The position numbers and the translations under genes are program-made. Shown here piece after piece: positions 49,931-58,363 of a stretch of DNA of 64,000 nt. The stretch's first letter is position 1. Each line of letters starts with the position of its first letter. This stretch comes from Pampinifervens sp037481935 (GTDB taxonomy: Bacteria > Aquificota > Aquificia > Aquificales > Aquificaceae), in contig NZ_JBJXCT010000002.1 in assembly GCF_046159715.1 (NCBI RefSeq), positions 124,001 to 188,000 on the forward strand. The letters run 5' to 3'. The notes beneath the pieces are model-generated. The model was not told the origin of the DNA and did no database searches. It saw only the letters and a program-made list of their open reading frames with translations.

Positions 49931-50749
49931 TTATATTCTAAAGAGTCTCATGCTCAGGTCAAGCCACCTTGCTGAGTGGGTTATGGCACCGCTTGAGATG
50001 AAATCAACTCCTTCTATTGCATAACCCCTTATGTTCTGAAGTGTTATGTTGCCCGACACTTCCACCATGACCTTCCCCTTTGTGAGCTTCACCGCCTCCC
50101 TCACCCCTTCAGTGCTGAAGTTGTCAAGAAGGACCATGTCAACGCCACACTCAAGGGCTTCTTGGAGCTCCTGAAGGCTCTCCACCTCCACCTCAATTCT
50201 GTAAACTGGACTTATCCTCTCCTTTACCCTTTTTACCGCTTCCTTAATGCTACCAGCCACCACCTTGTGGTTGTCCTTTATGAGCACCATATCGTAGAGG
50301 GCATACCTGTGGTTTACGCCTCCACCCACTCTAACCGCATACTTTTCAAAGTATCTCAGGCCGGGGGTTGTTTTCCTTGTGTCAAGAAGCCTCACATCAG
50401 TTCCTTCAAGGGCCCTGACAAATTTTCTCGTGAGCGTGGCAATTCCGCTGAGCCTCTGAAGAAGGTTGAGAGCTACCCTTTCACCCATCAGCAGCACATC
50501 CGCAGGACCCTCAATTAAAAGTAGCTCATCACCCTCAAAAAACTCTTCTCCATCCCTCAAACTCCCTATGAGCTTTACCTCTCCAAGAAGCCGGAATACC
50601 CTCAGGGCAAACTCTACACCGGCAAGGACTCCTCCCTCCTTAGCCCTTATAACTCCCCTCGCCCTTTCACCTCTGAACATGCCCTCTGTTGTTATATCCC
50701 CCCTTCCCAGGTCCTCTTCAATAAATCTTAACAAAAGGCTGTCTACCAT
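49931..50749 (-). CDS. nadC: Nicotinate-nucleotide pyrophosphorylase (quinolinate PRTase)
   Basis: A 272-residue enzyme turning quinolinate and PRPP into nicotinate mononucleotide, just before NadD. LRFIEEDLGRGDITTE, NLLQRLSGIATLTR, DTRKTTPGLRYFEKYAVRVGGG and the C-terminal VEVSGNITLQNI and DFISSGAITHS match NadC. Divergent from glgA with a 24-base gap. Confidence 0.95.
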   Translation of the reverse strand: MVDSLLLRFIEEDLGRGDITTEGMFRGERARGVIRAKEGGVLAGVEFALRVFRLLGEVKLIGSLRDGEEFFEGDELLLIEGPADVLLMGERVALNLLQRLSGIATLTRKFVRALEGTDVRLLDTRKTTPGLRYFEKYAVRVGGGVNHRYALYDMVLIKDNHKVVAGSIKEAVKRVKERISPVYRIEVEVESLQELQEALECGVDMVLLDNFSTEGVREAVKLTKGKVMVEVSGNITLQNIRGYAIEGVDFISSGAITHSARWLDLSMRLFRI

Positions 50750-50753
50750 AGGC

Positions 50754-50759
50754 TATAAT
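50754..50759 (+). promoter_or_regulatory. -10 box of glgA
   Basis: TATAAT 14 bases before ATG; the predicted leader of eight bases contains AGGGGAG, a short ribosome site, unlike the fully leaderless genes. Confidence 0.4.
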
Positions 50760-50773
50760 TTTAAAGGGGAGCT

Positions 50774-52225
50774 ATGAAAATAGTGTTCGTTGCCTCAGAA
50801 AGCGCCGCCTACATAAAGGCGGGTGGGCTTGGGGATGTGGTTCATTCTCTTGCAAAAGCCCTTATAAGACTTGGACACTCCCTTTATGTGATAATGCCCA
50901 GATACTCAAAGATAAGGGGAGACATGAGGGCTGTATCTGGCGGAAAAGTCTTCTTCGGCAACCAGTGGCAAGAATTTAAGGTCTTTGAGGATATAAAGGA
51001 ACATGTGAAATATTACTTTCTGGATTCTCCTCAGTATTATCAGAGGGATTATATATACGCGACCCCTAAGGGAGAATACGAAGACAATCCCCTCAGGTTC
51101 GGCTTTCTGTCTCTGGCCAGCCTTGAGGTGATAAAGAGCCTGCAGATTAAACCCGATGTGATTCACCTGCACGACTGGCATACGGGGCTTCTACCCCTCT
51201 ACAAAAAGATACACTATTCAGAGCTTCATCATGTTCCCACCATATTCACCATACACAACGCCCTTCATCAGGGCATATACGACCACCACTTTATCCCACT
51301 TCTCAACCTCCCATGGGATGTTTACCATCCCTTTAACGGTATAGAGTTTTATGGAAAAATAAACTTCCTCAAGGCGGGGATAGCTTTTTGTGATGTTCTG
51401 ACCACCGTGAGCCCCTCCTATGCTGAGGAGCTAAGACACCACGCCTACGGTCTTGAGGGTCTTATAAGGGAAAAAAAATACTTTTTTGGTATATTGAACG
51501 GCATAGACTACGATGTGTGGAACCCTGAATCTGACAGGCTGATAAAACACCATTACGGCGTAAAAAACTTTCCCAGGGGCAAGGCTGGCAACAAAAAACA
51601 TCTGAAGGAAACCTTTGGGCTCAAGACGCCAAACGAAAGACCCCTTGTGGGAATGGTTTCAAGGCTCACAGCACAGAAGGGTCTTGACCTTGTTCAGGGA
51701 ATACTCTGCGAGGCAGTCCGAGAGGGTTTTGACTTTGTTTTCCTTGGCTCGGGGGAGGAAAAGTATCAGGATATGCTCATAGAGTTCATGAAGAAACATC
51801 CGGATAGCGTCAGGGTCAGAATCGAATACAACGAGGAACTTGCCCACAAGATATTCGCCGGAGCGGACATGTTCCTCATGCCCTCTCTCTTTGAGCCCTG
51901 CGGCATATCCCAGATGATAGCCATGAGGTATGGCACAGTCCCTGTAGTGAGGTCAACGGGCGGCCTCAGAGATACGGTGATAGACTTTGTGGACAACCCA
52001 CATGAGGGCAACGGCTTTTCCTTTGAAGAATTCTCAAGTAGAGAACTCATGCATGCCCTTCTCAAGGCAAGGGTATACTACGACATGCACATGTGCGACC
52101 ACTCAAAGGAATGGCATGAAATAATAAAAAGGTGTATGAAGAAGGATTTCTCCTGGGAAAAAAGCGCCAGAGAATACGAGAGAATATACTCCACAGCTAT
52201 AATGCTCAGAAGATATGGTTCTTAG
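50774..52225 (+). CDS. glgA: Glycogen synthase
   Basis: A 483-residue GT5 glycosyltransferase that extends alpha-1,4-glucan from ADP-glucose. The N-terminal substrate motif KAGGLGDVVHSLAKAL (KxGGL) and the C-terminal PSLFEPCGISQMIAMRYGTVPVVRSTGGLRDTV region with the E-x7-E type catalytic Glu are clear. Branching enzyme and ADP-glucose pyrophosphorylase are elsewhere. It overlaps rfaE2 by 11 bases. Confidence 0.94.
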   Translation: MKIVFVASESAAYIKAGGLGDVVHSLAKALIRLGHSLYVIMPRYSKIRGDMRAVSGGKVFFGNQWQEFKVFEDIKEHVKYYFLDSPQYYQRDYIYATPKGEYEDNPLRFGFLSLASLEVIKSLQIKPDVIHLHDWHTGLLPLYKKIHYSELHHVPTIFTIHNALHQGIYDHHFIPLLNLPWDVYHPFNGIEFYGKINFLKAGIAFCDVLTTVSPSYAEELRHHAYGLEGLIREKKYFFGILNGIDYDVWNPESDRLIKHHYGVKNFPRGKAGNKKHLKETFGLKTPNERPLVGMVSRLTAQKGLDLVQGILCEAVREGFDFVFLGSGEEKYQDMLIEFMKKHPDSVRVRIEYNEELAHKIFAGADMFLMPSLFEPCGISQMIAMRYGTVPVVRSTGGLRDTVIDFVDNPHEGNGFSFEEFSSRELMHALLKARVYYDMHMCDHSKEWHEIIKRCMKKDFSWEKSAREYERIYSTAIMLRRYGS

Positions 52226-52694
52226 TCTTGAGGAACTCATAAAACTTCTTGAACCTGTAAGAGACAGAAAAAGTATAGTTTTTACAAATGGCTGTTTTGA
52301 CCTGCTTCATGCAGGGCATGCCAATTACCTTGCAAAGGCAAAGAGCCTGGGTGATATACTTGTGGTGGGGCTAAACTCCGACTCCTCTGTAAGGAGAATC
52401 AAGGGTCCAAAAAGACCTGTAATTCCACAGCACATGAGGGCTTACCTCCTTGACAGCCTCAAATCCGTGGATTTCGTGGTCATATTTGAAGAAGACACGC
52501 CTCTGGAGCTCATAAAAGCCATAAGGCCCCATGTGCTTGTAAAGGGTGCAGACTGGGATATAAAGGATATAGTAGGGGCAGACTTTGTGCTTTCCTACGG
52601 TGGGAGGGTGGAGAGGGTAGAATTTGAGTTTCACATATCCACCTCTGATATCATACGCCGGATAGTTGAGCTTTACAGAGAGGAAGAAAGATGA
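52215..52694 (+). CDS. rfaE2: D-glycero-beta-D-manno-heptose 1-phosphate adenylyltransferase
   Basis: A 159-residue nucleotidyltransferase forming ADP-heptose for lipopolysaccharide core, equal to the C-terminal half of E. coli HldE. FTNGCFDLLHAGHANYL contains the HxGH motif, with LNSDSSVRRIKGPKRPV, the VLVKGADW segment and the ISTSDIIRRI ending typical of RfaE2. The kinase half is separate. It overlaps the convergent recO-like gene by 22 bases. Confidence 0.92.
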   Translation: MVLSLEELIKLLEPVRDRKSIVFTNGCFDLLHAGHANYLAKAKSLGDILVVGLNSDSSVRRIKGPKRPVIPQHMRAYLLDSLKSVDFVVIFEEDTPLELIKAIRPHVLVKGADWDIKDIVGADFVLSYGGRVERVEFEFHISTSDIIRRIVELYREEER

Positions 52695-53251
52695 GCCTCT
52701 ATGGCATCTTCAAGTCTTGAGAGAAGTTCCTGGCTCACTTTCAATCTTTCAAGTCTCTTTAAAGCTTCTTCCTCCATTAGTCTTCTTACGAGCCCCCTGA
52801 GTCTTTCTTCAAAAACCTCCTCCTTGTAAAGTCCAAGGCGCCTGAGAAAATCTAGCTTGAACTTTGAAAGGAATAAGCCATGGTTCTGTGGATTGAGAGT
52901 GATGTAGAAAAGTGCCATGTTAAAAAGTTCAGGGTCATACTGCAGAAACCATCTTTCTACAAAGAGGGCAATAGAGTTCATCCACACAAACCTCTGATAG
53001 CTCCCAAGACATAGATAGGATATAAACTCCACTTCAATGAGGTCATCAAAGATTATCAGACTCCCAGATTGTCTGTATACGAAGCTTATTAGGTTGAAAG
53101 CTTCTAAATAGCCCAATAGCCCCCTGTCTACTTTCAGTCCACCTGGCACAAAGACCTTTACAGGTCCGCAGGTTCCGTAGGCTTTCAGCATTATGTCCTC
53201 GTCACCCGCCCTGAACCTTCTGAGAATCAGGAAACTACCCTTTGCGGACAT
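52673..53251 (-). CDS. RecO-like DNA repair protein
   Basis: A 192-residue protein tentatively placed as RecO. The N-terminus ILRRFRAGDEDIMLKAYGTCGPVKVFVPGG fits the RecO OB-fold, where the chain enters a strand with a Gly turn and a basic loop, and the C-terminal FKLDFLRRLGLY resembles the helical RecO segment (LLRLLGY). The family's Zn-binding Cys motif is missing, and the chain is about 40 residues shorter than usual. RecO would load RecA with RecR. Other OB-fold proteins cannot be excluded. Confidence 0.5.
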   Translation of the reverse strand: MSAKGSFLILRRFRAGDEDIMLKAYGTCGPVKVFVPGGLKVDRGLLGYLEAFNLISFVYRQSGSLIIFDDLIEVEFISYLCLGSYQRFVWMNSIALFVERWFLQYDPELFNMALFYITLNPQNHGLFLSKFKLDFLRRLGLYKEEVFEERLRGLVRRLMEEEALKRLERLKVSQELLSRLEDAIEAHLSSSL

Positions 53252-53253
53252 GT

Positions 53254-53267
53254 GCTATAATTATAGC
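53254..53267. promoter_or_regulatory. Palindromic bidirectional -10 region of recO-like gene and panC
   Basis: GCTATAATTATAGC is a perfect 14-base palindrome placing TATAAT on both strands. The minus-strand box is eight bases before the recO-like ATG (leaderless), and the plus-strand box predicts a start near 53268, giving panC a leader of about 17 bases. The two promoters share the same melting region, so they may compete. Confidence 0.55.
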
Positions 53268-53284
53268 CCTCTGAATGATGAGCC

Positions 53285-54145
53285 ATGCCAACGCTTTTTA
53301 AAAAGCCAAGAGAAATAAGGAATTACCTGAAGTCTGTCAGGTGTGATAGCAGGCAGAGTATCGGCTTTGTTCCCACAATGGGCTATCTTCACGATGGACA
53401 CAGAAGGCTTATAAGAGAATCAAAATTGCATAACGACATTACTGTGGTAAGCATCTATGTGAACCCACTGCAGTTTGGTGTAGGAGAGGACTACGAAAAA
53501 TATCCCAGGGACATAGAGAGGGACATGAGTATATGTGAGGAAGAGGGCGTGGATGTGGTCTTTGCTCCCTCTGATGAAGACATGTATCCAGAAAAACCCC
53601 TTGTAAGCATAGAGATAAAGGGTCTCACAGACTTGCTTGAAGGTAAGTTCAGACCTGGTCATTTCGGTGGTGTATGCACCGTTGTCCTCAAGCTCTTTAA
53701 CATAATACAACCTGACAGGGCTTACTTTGGAGAAAAGGACTATCAGCAGCTTAAGATTGTGCAGAGGCTAGTCAAAGACCTGAGCCTGCCCGTGGAGATA
53801 GTTCCGGTTCCAACAGTCAGGGATGAGGATGGGCTAGCTCTGAGTTCAAGAAACTCATATCTCTCCCCTCAGGAGAGAGAATCAGCCCTTTCCCTCTACA
53901 GGTCCTTCCTTCTTGCAGAAAAACTCTTTAAAAACGGCAACAGGCAGGCAGAGCTGCTCAAGGAGGCCATAAGGGAGTTTATACTGAGGCATCCCCATGT
54001 AAAGGGTATAGATTATGTAGAGATAACTGACCAGGACCTAAGGCCGGTGCAGGAGGCAAGCGTAGGTGATAGAATACTTCTTGCAGTGTGGGTAGGAAAC
54101 ACGAGGCTCATAGACAACTGGAGGATAGGCGATGCAGAAGTATGA
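53285..54145 (+). CDS. panC: Pantothenate synthetase
   Basis: A 286-residue enzyme ligating pantoate and beta-alanine with ATP. VPTMGYLHDGHRRLI contains the HxGH nucleotide motif, and VSIYVNPLQFGVGEDYEKYPR, RPGHFGGVCTVVLKLFNI, YFGEKDYQQLKIV and the KMSKS-like LSSRNSYLSPQER are all as expected. It is followed by ribH with a 14-base overlap. Confidence 0.96.
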   Translation: MPTLFKKPREIRNYLKSVRCDSRQSIGFVPTMGYLHDGHRRLIRESKLHNDITVVSIYVNPLQFGVGEDYEKYPRDIERDMSICEEEGVDVVFAPSDEDMYPEKPLVSIEIKGLTDLLEGKFRPGHFGGVCTVVLKLFNIIQPDRAYFGEKDYQQLKIVQRLVKDLSLPVEIVPVPTVRDEDGLALSSRNSYLSPQERESALSLYRSFLLAEKLFKNGNRQAELLKEAIREFILRHPHVKGIDYVEITDQDLRPVQEASVGDRILLAVWVGNTRLIDNWRIGDAEV

Positions 54146-54596
54146 GGGTCTTCTGAAGGCAGAAGGTATAAGCATTGGTATAGTGGCCAGCAGGTTTAAT
54201 CATCTTTTGGTGGACAGACTGATAGAGGGTGCTACAGATTGTATAATCAGGCACGGAGGCGCTGAGGAAAACATACATCTTGTAAGGGTTCCTGGCTCAT
54301 GGGAGATTCCCCTTGCAGTAAAGGAGCTCATAAACAGAAAGGGGCTGGATGGAGTTGTTGCCCTGGGTGTTCTTATAAGGGGACAGACACCACACTTTGA
54401 ATACATAGCCAGTGAAGTGGCTAAGGGTCTTGCCGTGGTAAGCCTTGAGACTGGAAAACCTGTGGGCTTTGGAGTTATAACTGCGGATACCTTGGAGCAG
54501 GCAGTGGAGAGGGCAGGGACCAAGCAGGGCAACAAGGGCTGGGAGGCAGCGCTGTCTGTTATAGAGATGGTCAACCTTCTGAGAAGTTTTGAATGA
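54132..54596 (+). CDS. ribH: 6,7-dimethyl-8-ribityllumazine synthase
   Basis: A 154-residue subunit of an icosahedral enzyme of riboflavin synthesis. ASRFNHLLVDRLIEGA, VPGSWEIPLAVKEL, the GVLIRGQTPHFEYIASEVAKGL active-site segment with its catalytic His, and PVGFGVITADTLEQA match the Aquifex aeolicus enzyme's known pattern. It overlaps panC and nusB in a translation-coupled trio. Confidence 0.96.
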   Translation: MQKYEGLLKAEGISIGIVASRFNHLLVDRLIEGATDCIIRHGGAEENIHLVRVPGSWEIPLAVKELINRKGLDGVVALGVLIRGQTPHFEYIASEVAKGLAVVSLETGKPVGFGVITADTLEQAVERAGTKQGNKGWEAALSVIEMVNLLRSFE

Positions 54597-55009
54597 TATA
54601 CAAACCTCAGGCAAGAAGGGATGCCTTTTTAGTCCTCTATCAATGGGATATGAAGGGCGAACCAGTTGAAGGACTTGTAGAAGAATACATAACAGCAAAC
54701 CGTATAAGCCTGCAGGACCAGAGAAGATACTTGAGAAAACTTGTAAAGACATACATGGAAAACTCCACAAGCATTGACAAGCTAATAGCTGAGCTTTCAG
54801 AAAGATGGGACATTGACAGGGTGGGTTATATAGAGAGGAACATACTCAGGATAGCTCTTGCTGAGTTTCTTCATGTGGGAGTGAAAAATCCAAAACTAAC
54901 CATCTATGACTATGTGAAGCTGGCACAGAAGTATGCAGGCAAAAAATCTGCACAGTTTATAAACGGTATACTGGGAAGGGTGGTAAAGGAGAAGTTGGGT
55001 GAAGGCTAA
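54593..55009 (+). CDS. nusB: Transcription antitermination factor NusB
   Basis: A 138-residue all-helical protein that binds boxA RNA with S10 in rRNA antitermination. RRDAFLVLYQWDMKG at the start, DIDRVGYIERNILRIALAEFL and the C-terminal FINGILGRVVKE are typical. It frequently follows ribH in bacteria, as here (four-base overlap). The stop touches the convergent tatA gene by four bases. Confidence 0.95.
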   Translation: MIYKPQARRDAFLVLYQWDMKGEPVEGLVEEYITANRISLQDQRRYLRKLVKTYMENSTSIDKLIAELSERWDIDRVGYIERNILRIALAEFLHVGVKNPKLTIYDYVKLAQKYAGKKSAQFINGILGRVVKEKLGEG

Positions 55010-55203
55010 GACTTTTCCCCTTCCTTGACCTCCTCGCCCTTTACCTCCTTCACCTTTTCCTCCTCACCTGAAAAAGCCTTCTTGAAGTTTCTTATGCCCT
55101 CGCCCAGGGACCTGCCAACTTCGGGGAGTCTACCCGCTCCAAAGATGAGCAGGACTATAAGAAGTATTAGAAGAATCTCCGTAAAGGATAGCTGTGGTAT
55201 CAT
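55006..55203 (-). CDS. tatA: Twin-arginine translocase subunit TatA/E, second of two
   Basis: A 65-residue protein: N-terminal membrane helix (about residues 6-21), the FGAGRLPEVGRSLGEGIRNFKK hinge and amphipathic helix conserved in TatA, and a short Lys/Glu-rich tail. TatA rings form the passage for folded Tat substrates. The gene overlaps the first tatA (ATGA), so both are made from one transcript. Confidence 0.93.
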   Translation of the reverse strand: MIPQLSFTEILLILLIVLLIFGAGRLPEVGRSLGEGIRNFKKAFSGEEEKVKEVKGEEVKEGEKS

Positions 55204-55379
55204 GCCTGTTCCTTCTTTTCGGGCTTTTTCTCCTCTTCTGTCTCACCGGCAAGAGCCTTTTTGAAGTTCCTTATGCCTTCACCCAGCCCCTTGCCAAACT
55301 CGGGCAGCTTTGAGGCACCAAATATGACAAGTATTACGAGAAGTATAAGGACTATCTGCCAGGGCAATGGAAAATGCAT
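55200..55379 (-). CDS. tatA: Twin-arginine translocase subunit TatA/E, first of two
   Basis: A 59-residue paralogue too short for most ORF filters. ATG at 55379 follows AAGGAGGTG. It has the helix WQIVLILLVILVIFG, then ASKLPEFGKGLGEGIRNFKKAL and a charged tail. Two adjacent TatA-type genes suggest a TatA/TatB-like or TatA/TatE division of work. tatC is not in the window. Confidence 0.9.
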   Translation of the reverse strand: MHFPLPWQIVLILLVILVIFGASKLPEFGKGLGEGIRNFKKALAGETEEEKKPEKKEQA

Positions 55380-55419
55380 CTTTTCACCTCCTTGTCCTTA
55401 ATAATTATATGCCCGCCCC

Positions 55420-55448
55420 TTGACAAAGACAAGGGGACAGTTTATGAT
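55420..55448 (+). promoter_or_regulatory. Promoter of the cold-shock gene with a long leader
   Basis: TTGACA at 55420-55425, 17-base spacer, TATGAT at 55443-55448. The implied leader of about 75 bases before the ATG at 55531 is unlike most genes here and fits cold-shock genes, whose 5' leaders regulate mRNA stability and translation. Confidence 0.6.
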
Positions 55449-55530
55449 TATCCTGGAGTGGGTAAAGAAAGGGAGGGCGCCTACCTTTCTGGACTTACTC
55501 AGTAATAATTTTTAAGGAGGTTTTTGTTCC

Positions 55531-55740
55531 ATGTCACTCACAGGCACAGTCAAATGGTTCAGCAAGGAAAAGGGTTATGGCTTTATAACCCGAGATGACA
55601 ATCAGGGGGATGTGTTCGTTCACTTCTCCGCCATACAGCAGAGGGGCTTCAAAACCCTTGAGCAAGGTCAGAGGGTTGAGTTTGAAGTAGAACAGGATAC
55701 AAAGGGTTTGAGAGCAAAGAACGTAAAAGTCCTGTCATGA
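55531..55740 (+). CDS. cspA: Cold-shock-domain RNA chaperone
   Basis: A 69-residue single CSD protein with both RNA-binding motifs, GYGFIT (RNP1-like, KGYGFI) and VFVHFSAI (RNP2). It should melt RNA secondary structure, which may matter at both temperature extremes in a thermophile. TAAGGAGG precedes the ATG. A GC hairpin (CCCCC TCC GGGGG) follows the stop and may end the transcript. Confidence 0.95.
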   Translation: MSLTGTVKWFSKEKGYGFITRDDNQGDVFVHFSAIQQRGFKTLEQGQRVEFEVEQDTKGLRAKNVKVLS

Positions 55741-55746
55741 CCCCTT

Positions 55747-55759
55747 CCCCCTCCGGGGG
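55747..55759 (+). terminator. Short GC hairpin after cspA
   Basis: CCCCC and GGGGG with a three-base loop directly after the cspA stop, followed by CTATAATT and not by a T run, so termination is uncertain. It abuts the folC -10 box. Confidence 0.35.
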
Positions 55760-55761
55760 GC

Positions 55762-55767
55762 TATAAT
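55762..55767 (+). promoter_or_regulatory. -10 box of folC (leaderless spacing)
   Basis: TATAAT eight bases before the folC ATG at 55776. Confidence 0.45.
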
Positions 55768-55775
55768 TAATCCTT

Positions 55776-57002
55776 ATGCAACTCTACGACCTGTATCGTG
55801 GCAGGGATTATCACATTGTTCCAACCTTGGAAAGGATAGAAAAGGCCGTAAGCTATCTATCCTTCAAACCCTCTTACATTTCACTTCAGGTAGGTGGGAC
55901 CAACGGAAAAGGTTCTACCTGTGCCTTTGCTCAGAGCATCCTCAGACATCATGGCTATAAAGTTGGCTGGTTTGTTTCTCCCCATCTCTCTGATGAGAGG
56001 GAAAGGTGGAGGATAAACGGTGAGAAGATACCCGAGGAAAGACTCTCAGAGCATGTGGGGGAGCTGAGACCTGTTTTTGAGAGGTTTGAACTCACCTACT
56101 TTGAAGCCTGCACACTTATAGCACTCCTATACTTTGAGGAAGAGAAGGTGGACTTTGCGGTTTTTGAGGTAGGCATGGGCGGCAGGTGGGATGCAACAAA
56201 AGTTTGCCAGCCAGAGGTCTGCGTAATAACCAACATACAGAGAGACCATACCAGGTGGCTTGGAAGGGACTGCGAAAGCAGGGCGGTGGAGAAGCTGGGC
56301 ATCTACAGAAGGGGAAAGCCTCTGGTGCTCGGGAGTATGAGGTTTCCGCTATACACAAAGGCTCTGGAGCTGTGTGATGAAAGGGACCTTTATGTGGCCG
56401 GCATTGACTTTTTCTGCTCTGGCAGGGTTGAGGGTGCAAAGACGGTTATGGATTTTTACGAGGATGGAAATATCAGGCTTGAAAAAGCAGAGCTTGGTCT
56501 CTGGGGCAGGTATCAGGTTGACAACGCAAGCCTTGCCATAAGGGCTACTGGGCTTTTGATAGACCTGAAAGAGGATGCACTCAGGAACGCTCTGAAAACT
56601 ACCAGATGGGAGGGCAGGATGGAAATCCTCAGGAAAAGCCCCCTGTTAATACTGGACGGAGCCCATAATCCTGACGGGGTGGCAAGGGTTGTGAAAGAGT
56701 TGAAAAGGCATATGGGAAAGCTTACCCCTGTATTTACAGCCCTGAAGGACAAGGAGTGGGAGCTTTCGCTTTTTCATCTGAGGGAGCTTTCAGACAGAAT
56801 TTACCTTGTTCCTGTAAAGCATCACAGAGGAGAAGAAATGCTGACCCTCTATCAGAAGGCGAGAGAAGTGGGCTTTAGAGAAGTCATTGTTCTTGATGGC
56901 TCAGAACAGCTTCTTGAACTCAAAGAGGACCTGCTGGTGCTTGGGTCCTTATATCTTGTAGGGGAGATAAGGGAGATACTGGAGAGGGAAAAGGTAGTAT
57001 GA
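55776..57002 (+). CDS. folC: Folylpolyglutamate/dihydrofolate synthase
   Basis: A 408-residue Mur-ligase-family enzyme adding glutamate to folates. The P-loop is GTNGKGSTCAF (about 42-52), with SPHLSDERERWRINGE (the family's HL-ERI-I region), VFEVGMGGRWDATKV, ITNIQRDHTRWLG and LDGAHNPDG following. It overlaps engB by four bases and starts a folC-engB-lipA block. Confidence 0.93.
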   Translation: MQLYDLYRGRDYHIVPTLERIEKAVSYLSFKPSYISLQVGGTNGKGSTCAFAQSILRHHGYKVGWFVSPHLSDERERWRINGEKIPEERLSEHVGELRPVFERFELTYFEACTLIALLYFEEEKVDFAVFEVGMGGRWDATKVCQPEVCVITNIQRDHTRWLGRDCESRAVEKLGIYRRGKPLVLGSMRFPLYTKALELCDERDLYVAGIDFFCSGRVEGAKTVMDFYEDGNIRLEKAELGLWGRYQVDNASLAIRATGLLIDLKEDALRNALKTTRWEGRMEILRKSPLLILDGAHNPDGVARVVKELKRHMGKLTPVFTALKDKEWELSLFHLRELSDRIYLVPVKHHRGEEMLTLYQKAREVGFREVIVLDGSEQLLELKEDLLVLGSLYLVGEIREILEREKVV

Positions 57003-57550
57003 AGGTTAGGTTTGTGGGTAGTTTTGTGAAAGGCTTTCCCATGGACGACCTCATGCATGTGGTATTTGTGGGCAGGTCAAACGTGGGAAAGTCATCCCTC
57101 ATAAACATGCTGGTGGGGAAAGATGTAGCACGGGTAAGCAAAGAGCCCGGCAGAACAAGAGCCATAAACCTTTTTCTCCTTGAAGACCACGGTCTTTATC
57201 TTGCTGACCTTCCGGGCTATGGCTTCGCAAAAGTTTCAAAAAAGGTAAGGGAAGAGTGGAAAAGAATGATAGAGGGATACTTTCATGCCTGCTGGGAAGA
57301 CATAAAGCTTGTCCTTTTGCTCATTGACAGCCTTGTGGGTCCTACAGAGCTGGACATTGAGAGCCTTAACTGGCTTCAGAGCCTGAATCTTCCCCACATA
57401 ATAGCCCTGACAAAATGTGATAGAGCGAGCCAGAGAGAACTCAGTTCAACGCTCAAAAAGATAAGGGAATTTTCCCACGCAGAGGTAGTGCCCACTTCTG
57501 CAAAAGAGGGTATGGGCAAGAAGGAGCTTCTTAAATATGTTCTCAGCTAA
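56999..57550 (+). CDS. engB: Ribosome-assembly GTPase EngB/YsxC
   Basis: A 183-residue small GTPase for 50S assembly. G1 is GRSNVGKSSL, G3 DLPGYG, G4 TKCD and G5 TSAKEG, with the EngB-typical FVGRSNVGKSS start and PGRTRAINLF switch. The start codon lies inside the folC stop (ATGA). It overlaps lipA by 14 bases. Confidence 0.95.
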   Translation: MKVRFVGSFVKGFPMDDLMHVVFVGRSNVGKSSLINMLVGKDVARVSKEPGRTRAINLFLLEDHGLYLADLPGYGFAKVSKKVREEWKRMIEGYFHACWEDIKLVLLLIDSLVGPTELDIESLNWLQSLNLPHIIALTKCDRASQRELSSTLKKIREFSHAEVVPTSAKEGMGKKELLKYVLS

Positions 57551-58361
57551 GGCACCTCAGATGGAACTGGTTGGAAAAACCCTGTGTATACTGAAAAAGT
57601 ATTCTCTCAACACCGTCTGTGAGGAATCCCTCTGTCCAAACATTGGAGAGTGCTTTTCCAAAGGGACAGCTACCTTCCTGATAATGGGCATGGTATGCAC
57701 AAGAGCCTGCAAATACTGTCATGTATCCAGCGGAAGACCACAGCCACCAGACCCCTCAGAACCAGTCAGGTTATACCATGCAGTTAAAGAGCTTGGGCTC
57801 AGGCACGTGGTGATAACCTCCGTGGACAGGGACGACCTTCCAGACTTTGGTGCGGGGCACTTCAGGAGATGCGTGGAGTTTCTAAAGTCAAGAGACAGCA
57901 GTCTAAGGGTTGAGGTGCTAACTCCAGACTTTCAGGGTTCTGAGAAAGTCCTTGAGGAAATCATAAAGGCAAAGCCCCACATACTTTCCCATAACATAGA
58001 AACGGTGGAGAGAATCTTTAGAGAGGTGAGACCTCAGGGTGATTACAGGAGGAGCCTCAGGGTTCTCAGGTTCTATTCCGAGAGCGGAGTCGCTCCTGTA
58101 AAGTCTGGCATAATGCTTGGTCTTGGTGAAAGGTGGGAGGAGATAATAAAAACCATGGGGGACCTTAAAAGCGCTGGTGTGTCCTCTCTTGTGATTGGGC
58201 AGTATCTAAGACCAAGCCCAAAACACTACCCCGTCAAAAAATTCTACTCTGACGAGGAGTTCAAAAAACTTGAGGAGATAGCACTGGAAATGGGCTTTGA
58301 AAAGGTTCTTTCAAAGCCTCTAGCGAGGTCTTCTTATCACGCAGAAGAGCTTGCACTCTAA
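57537..58361 (+). CDS. lipA: Lipoyl synthase
   Basis: A 274-residue radical SAM enzyme inserting two sulfurs into octanoyl groups of 2-oxoacid dehydrogenases or the glycine cleavage H protein. Both clusters are visible: the auxiliary cluster Cys in CEESLCPNIGEC and the SAM cluster CTRACKYC. The closing Arg-Ser-Ser-Tyr (ARSSYHAEE) near the C-terminus holds the serine ligand of the auxiliary cluster. Its stop is two bases before the solitary CRISPR-type repeat. Confidence 0.96.
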   Translation: MFSAKAPQMELVGKTLCILKKYSLNTVCEESLCPNIGECFSKGTATFLIMGMVCTRACKYCHVSSGRPQPPDPSEPVRLYHAVKELGLRHVVITSVDRDDLPDFGAGHFRRCVEFLKSRDSSLRVEVLTPDFQGSEKVLEEIIKAKPHILSHNIETVERIFREVRPQGDYRRSLRVLRFYSESGVAPVKSGIMLGLGERWEEIIKTMGDLKSAGVSSLVIGQYLRPSPKHYPVKKFYSDEEFKKLEEIALEMGFEKVLSKPLARSSYHAEELAL

Positions 58362-58363
58362 AT

